A stretch of 16,835 nt of DNA, taken from Patescibacteria group bacterium (GTDB lineage Bacteria; Patescibacteriota; Patescibacteriia; UBA1558; S5-K13). The stretch is from contig JAQVMR010000018.1 of NCBI GenBank assembly GCA_028703545.1, positions 1 through 16,835 on the forward strand, read 5' to 3'. This document shows, one piece after another, positions 14,801 through 16,835 of the stretch. Each line of letters opens with the position of its first letter. Within the stretch, counting starts at the first letter, position 1. The notes beneath the pieces are model-generated. The model ran no database searches and was not told the DNA's origin. It saw only the letters and a list, made by a program, of their open reading frames with translations. A program made the position numbers and the translations under genes.

Positions 14801-14913
14801 GAGAACCATCAGAATTAATTATTTATGACGGTAGAAATATTATCAATCCACCCCAAGGATTAGGAGATGTAATAAAATCTTTACCAAGGTGGGATCAAAT
14901 AACCCCTTATTAG
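11803..14913 (+). CDS. Large exported protein with two LamG-like domains and G-W-x-W repeats, 1036 aa
   Basis: A signal peptide (hydrophobic about 6-26, plausible cleavage after VFA near 35) is followed by the first of several short repeats built around GWxW...GW: 42-55, 348-362, 397-418 and 699-722. Two LamG/concanavalin-A-like jellyroll domains are visible, about 76-330 (FSISLWFKIN, LIDEFRFFETGLMASEVK) and about 446-640 (FSVQLWINP, YVDMFRLYQKVLSEDEI). A Cys-rich module with ten Cys lies at 647-684. The C-terminal part (about 885-1036) has beta-strand segments FVIDGDLVINGNI and IIKGDLYIDPSVTGLAGTFIVLGA and ends in INPPQGLGDVIKSLPRWDQITPY, an ending I associate with large secreted Patescibacteria proteins. 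LamG folds commonly bind glycans or proteins, so a surface-binding role is likely. It lies just upstream of pilM on the same strand. No ribosome site is seen. Confidence 0.84.
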   Translation: MKKNIIKFFILCTIVIVLFSGILFLSFKNRQNVFAIGGDDMAGWFWSPLLGWVSQGCNNRYYDAYQNFCGMPTKKPFLDVNFDGSDFLTNTTKVKDSSENALLGEYQIFNGSSFVGKMITLENVKNGKSNSNYDSSFYGFDNSAIEFDNENFMVKEDDKDFSISLWFKINTTKIADDEKAFLFSNGEFDDDRNLRYYCYLYHDSSRQDRIVCGLGDTEINEEIDIEAGSWHNLTFVSSDTGQIKLYVNYTGNAEDCSSTNETGCGVSDGLLGVNSLNSTLSDPIDINKRLILANMISRNSFDNYTMGFPGLIDEFRFFETGLMASEVKINTHHNSNYGLNMDSDGSLSGWSWSSHYGWICFGSTCDNGYGTQPNPRETKVNFLSSPSQGIFQYMITGWAKIIGLNKVNSDVGWISLNSNTEISPGAGDITYLECSSCSVKDVETGLISYWKMDEQSGDVISDYSGFDNRGNLFSNNENFSYPNGVVNNCIYLDGDDYIQSTGAYKIDKESFSVQLWINPLESNGEESILYTNSELNFNVTIKDNKKITLNFEKQSESIDYSFTDNWYQISVIVRNGSLISLYINKDLIMEFKIDKYKDLILENLIIGSDGDYKNNFFGYVDMFRLYQKVLSEDEIIYNYYYPEKRLCSACFYVQNALDKINICYDCGECYLDGTETNCKSCAECRRYGLVFDTNTSNIKGFAWSGPDPNGYTTERGLGWVKFSPTLSAGLYKSYISAQYGNIYSRSNIGTEYTIVPPVGQYNATYLIQANGNITNWISEQMVVKNEQNKIIGFDYSSKWLNQNVNYNFPSQNNNYGNVLGSLDYDGIVGGEYGTIEHTMPEPGYLCLDNKIYKPDGKFFKDGKFTIEAQEDMDDAYIFWEKSGCDNASGIFVIDGDLVINGNIRYYSNVINNVKELSSVVWIIKGDLYIDPSVTGLAGTFIVLGAVDHNGNDIQCGDNVNDPEPKCGIIYTGASNKQLIVSGQFLAKNFQFQRTYKSDFREPSELIIYDGRNIINPPQGLGDVIKSLPRWDQITPY

Positions 14914-14948
14914 AATTTTAAATTTAGAATTTTAACTTTTAAAACTAT

Positions 14949-14976
14949 TTGATTTTTAAGGGTTGTAATTTAAAAT
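14949..14976 (+). promoter_or_regulatory. Possible pilM promoter
   Basis: TTGATT (14949-14954), a 16-base spacer and TAAAAT (14971-14976) would start RNA near 14984, giving a leader of only about eight bases. The 78-base gap also holds AT-only inverted stretches (AATTTTAAATT near 14915 and AATTTAAAATT near 14969) that make chance matches likely. Confidence 0.38.
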
Positions 14977-14991
14977 TTAAAATTGAATAGC

Positions 14992-16110
14992 ATGAGTTTA
15001 TTTGCAAAAAAATCACAAAATTTTTTAGGTGTAGATATGGGTACATCTGGAATTAAATTAGTACAATTAATTAACGAAAAAGGCAGAGCGCGTCTTGTAA
15101 CATATGGAATGGCTGAATTAGGATTAGATATTATAAGAAATAAAACGGCTGCAAATATAGATATTATAGCCACAAAGCTTGCGAGTCTAGTTCAAAAATC
15201 AAGGGTCTCCACAAAGGATTGTTCTGCGGCTCTTCCAATTTTTTCAGTATTTAATTCTGTTATAAGTCTCCCTGAAATGTCAAAATCTGACGTGGATAGT
15301 GCCGTAAGATGGGAAGCAAAAAAATTTGTACCATTTCCTATAGAAGATATGATTTTAGATTGGAAAATAATTAATTCATCGGAAAAAAGTAATCAAATTA
15401 CGCATAATGAAAAACTATATAGTAATGGAAATATTGATAAAACAAAAGATTTTATAAAAACAAAATCTAAGTTTATAAGAGTTCTTCTTACTGCTGCTCC
15501 AAAAAATTTAGTAAGTGTTTATATAGATATTTTTAAAAAAGCACAACTTAATTTACTTAGTTTAGAAGTTGAATCATTTGCAACAGCAAGGGCACTAATA
15601 GACCAAAACGCAAATAATGTAATGATAATTGATATAGGTTCTGTTACGACAGATGTTTGCGTTGTTGAAAATGGATTACCTATTTTAAATAGAAGTATTG
15701 AAGTTGGAGGAAATTTAATGACAGAAAGCATTTCAAGGAGTTTAAATATAAGTTTTGAAAGAGCAGAACAGTTTAAACAAGACTTTGGTCTAGCCACAAG
15801 CGCTGATGAGGGAATTTCAATACCCAAAAAAATAGAAGAAACTTTATCTCCCATGATAAATGAAATAAAATACGTGTTTGATTTATATAAAAGACAGGGC
15901 AATAGTACAATAGATTCAATTATATTAACCGGCGGTTCAGCATATTTACCAAATTTAATAGATTATTTGCAGAAAGTTTTAAATTCACCAGTATATATAG
16001 GAGATTCATGGCATAAAGTAATATATCCTAAAGAATTAGAACCAGTGCTTGATGAAATGGGACCAAAATTTGGAGTTGCAATAGGTTTGGCATTAAGAAA
16101 TATTGTTTAA
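14992..16110 (+). CDS. pilM: Type IV pilus inner-membrane platform protein PilM (actin-like ATPase)
   Basis: The ATG at 14992 gives 372 residues starting MSLFAKKSQNFLGVDMGTSGIKL, the expected PilM start; an upstream TTG at 14983 would add three residues and is less likely. The actin/FtsA-like nucleotide-binding motifs are phosphate-1 GVDMGTSGIKL (13-23), phosphate-2 IIDIGSVTTDV (212-222) and the adenosine motif ILTGGSAYLP (311-320). A VRWEAKKFVPFPIEDM segment (105-120) is typical of PilM subdomain 1C, which binds the N-terminal peptide of PilN. PilM is cytoplasmic and, with PilN and PilO, links the inner-membrane pilus motor platform to the rest of the machine. The pilN-like gene follows after 163 bases, a wider gap than usual for a pilMNOP operon, with its own promoter. 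No ribosome site is seen. Confidence 0.95.
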   Translation: MSLFAKKSQNFLGVDMGTSGIKLVQLINEKGRARLVTYGMAELGLDIIRNKTAANIDIIATKLASLVQKSRVSTKDCSAALPIFSVFNSVISLPEMSKSDVDSAVRWEAKKFVPFPIEDMILDWKIINSSEKSNQITHNEKLYSNGNIDKTKDFIKTKSKFIRVLLTAAPKNLVSVYIDIFKKAQLNLLSLEVESFATARALIDQNANNVMIIDIGSVTTDVCVVENGLPILNRSIEVGGNLMTESISRSLNISFERAEQFKQDFGLATSADEGISIPKKIEETLSPMINEIKYVFDLYKRQGNSTIDSIILTGGSAYLPNLIDYLQKVLNSPVYIGDSWHKVIYPKELEPVLDEMGPKFGVAIGLALRNIV

Positions 16111-16217
16111 AATATAATAATTAATTTAATTTTTAATTTCCAAATTTTAAATAATAATTAATTACAGGTAATAAATAATCTAAAAACCAAACATTAGAAT
16201 TTATTATTTTTACTGGG

Positions 16218-16259
16218 TTTATAATGTTTTAAAAAAGTTGTGATTTAGGACATTATAAA
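16218..16259. repeat. Perfect 10-bp inverted repeat across the pilN promoter
   Basis: TTTATAATGT (16218-16227) and ACATTATAAA (16250-16259) are exact reverse complements separated by 22 bases, with arm centres 32 bp apart, about three helical turns. The right arm lies between the -35 and -10 boxes of the pilN promoter and the -35 box lies between the arms. It may be an operator for a dimeric regulator or an RNA hairpin in pilM read-through transcripts. Confidence 0.5.
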
Positions 16260-16266
16260 TTATAAT
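16238..16266 (+). promoter_or_regulatory. Promoter of the pilN-like gene, predicting a leaderless message
   Basis: TTGTGA (16238-16243), exactly 17 bases, then consensus TATAAT (16261-16266). The ATG at 16274 starts seven bases after the -10 box, so the transcript would begin at or one base before the start codon. No Shine-Dalgarno site exists upstream. Confidence 0.57.
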
Positions 16267-16273
16267 TATATAT

Positions 16274-16835
16274 ATGTCTGACATTAATTTACTACCAGAT
16301 GATTTTAAAAAAAGAGAACAAAAAATTCTTCAAAAAAAGGATAATTTTTCTAATTCAGGCATAGAGTTTACAAATGGGAAACCACCATTAAAGATAAATA
16401 ATAATTCAAAAAATTCATTAACAAATTCAACCCCAGATCAAAATTTAAATAGGAATAAAAAAATAAATTCTAATGGTCTCAACAACAATCCCGGATTTGA
16501 TAATGGGGATTTTGAAAATGAGAATGTTTTTGATTTAGATAATTTAGATATTATAAGTAATAAAGTAAAAAAACAAGAAATAAAGCATGAGGATTTTAAT
16601 ACAATACAAAAACCGAAAATAGAAAATAAAAGCTTATTAAAAGATAAAAAACGAGAAAAATCGCAAAGCATTTTGGATGCTGATAAATCAGAAAAAAAGT
16701 CCAAACAAAATATTTTAAAATATTTAGAAAATTTATTCAATAATTTGTTTAATAAAAAAAGTCCAGAAGAAGATGGGTCCGACGTGAATTTATTACCAAA
16801 AGAATTAAATATTGTAAGTGGTAGGAATGCTATTG
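16274..16835 (+). CDS. pilN: PilN-like pilus assembly protein with extended N-terminus, 3'-truncated by the window edge
   Basis: The frame opens at ATG 16274 and stays open to the window end (187 residues visible). It begins MSDINLLPDDFKKREQ, the form of the conserved PilN N-terminal peptide that inserts into PilM. A hydrophilic, Asn/Lys/Asp-rich, probably disordered region follows (about 20-165), and then a second motif SDVNLLPKELNI (169-180) appears just before the window ends. The transmembrane helix and ferredoxin-like domain expected for PilN would lie beyond the edge. The position directly after pilM supports the assignment. Standard PilN proteins start with one such motif a short way before the membrane helix, so the duplicated motif with a long linker is unusual. 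What else it could be: a separate PilM-binding cytoplasmic protein fused to PilN. The base composition is very AT-rich, as in the other genes of the right half. Confidence 0.68.
   Translation, partial: MSDINLLPDDFKKREQKILQKKDNFSNSGIEFTNGKPPLKINNNSKNSLTNSTPDQNLNRNKKINSNGLNNNPGFDNGDFENENVFDLDNLDIISNKVKKQEIKHEDFNTIQKPKIENKSLLKDKKREKSQSILDADKSEKKSKQNILKYLENLFNNLFNKKSPEEDGSDVNLLPKELNIVSGRNAI

Noticed and set aside
14983..16110. pilM start at TTG 14983
   Set aside because: The ATG three codons downstream gives the usual PilM start; no ribosome site supports the TTG.
1..16835. tRNA genes, CRISPR arrays, insertion sequences or prophage modules
   Set aside because: No TpsiC-like arms with acceptor pairing, no regularly spaced repeats and no transposase, integrase or phage structural genes were seen on reading both strands. 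The fibre-like protein has a signal peptide and no phage neighbours.

Overview
The window looks like a fragment of an AT-rich Patescibacteria (Candidate Phyla Radiation) genome, most likely a Parcubacteria-type lineage. The evidence is very low GC over most of its length, small compact genes, few Shine-Dalgarno sites, a pilM followed by a pilN-like gene, and several secreted proteins of a style I associate with that group (PPAGNIDLPLN leader segment, G-W-x-W...GW repeats, G-I-G-T-x-x-P repeats, LamG folds). No in-frame TGA interrupts the long genes and one gene ends in TGA, so the UGA=Gly code of Gracilibacteria/Absconditabacteria is not in use. No tRNA, rRNA, CRISPR array or transposase gene was seen.

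Layout. (1) 1-1600: a 5'-truncated prohibitin/SPFH-domain gene with a strong terminator; a 470-base non-coding stretch with its own promoter, several hairpins and mutually exclusive pairings (a candidate orphan structured RNA); and a small unknown gene on the minus strand. The two genes here are about 40-43% GC in sampled lines, clearly above the rest. (2) 1627-4014, minus strand: exonuclease III (xth) behind a ComM/YifB AAA+ ATPase, with a divergent promoter region at 4047-4104. (3) 4130-4532, plus: two overlapping small genes with good Shine-Dalgarno sites (a two-helix membrane protein and a 56-residue protein), closed by a strong terminator. (4) 4616-7314, plus: a TRM11-like methyltransferase, probably leaderless; a degenerate intergenic palindrome; and a phosphomannomutase/phosphoglucomutase, ending at a bidirectional terminator. 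(5) 7370-7687, minus: a small membrane-anchored coiled-coil protein. It is divergent from the next block, and the two promoters share a perfect 14-bp palindrome whose arms are the -35 boxes. (6) 7782-14913, plus: a tightly packed set of exported proteins. These are a tail-fibre-like repeat protein (728 aa), a protein with a Big_1-like domain and four Cys-rich repeats (510 aa), a 75-aa single-pass protein and a 1036-aa double-LamG protein. (7) 14992-end: pilM and the start of a pilN-like gene that carries two copies of the N-L-L-P motif.

How the parts may work together (inference): the exported proteins lie directly upstream of type IV pilus inner-membrane assembly genes, so blocks 6 and 7 could form a surface-attachment locus in which pili and adhesins act in contact with a host cell or in DNA uptake. 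ComM in block 2 is a natural-transformation helicase in other bacteria, which fits a pilus-dependent competence theme, and the phosphohexomutase would supply sugar phosphates for surface glycans. The most unusual items are the unassigned RNA with switch-like pairing, the tandem-motif PilN, the palindrome-sharing divergent promoter, and a set of promoters whose -10 box lies 5-7 bases before the start codon, which predicts leaderless messages.
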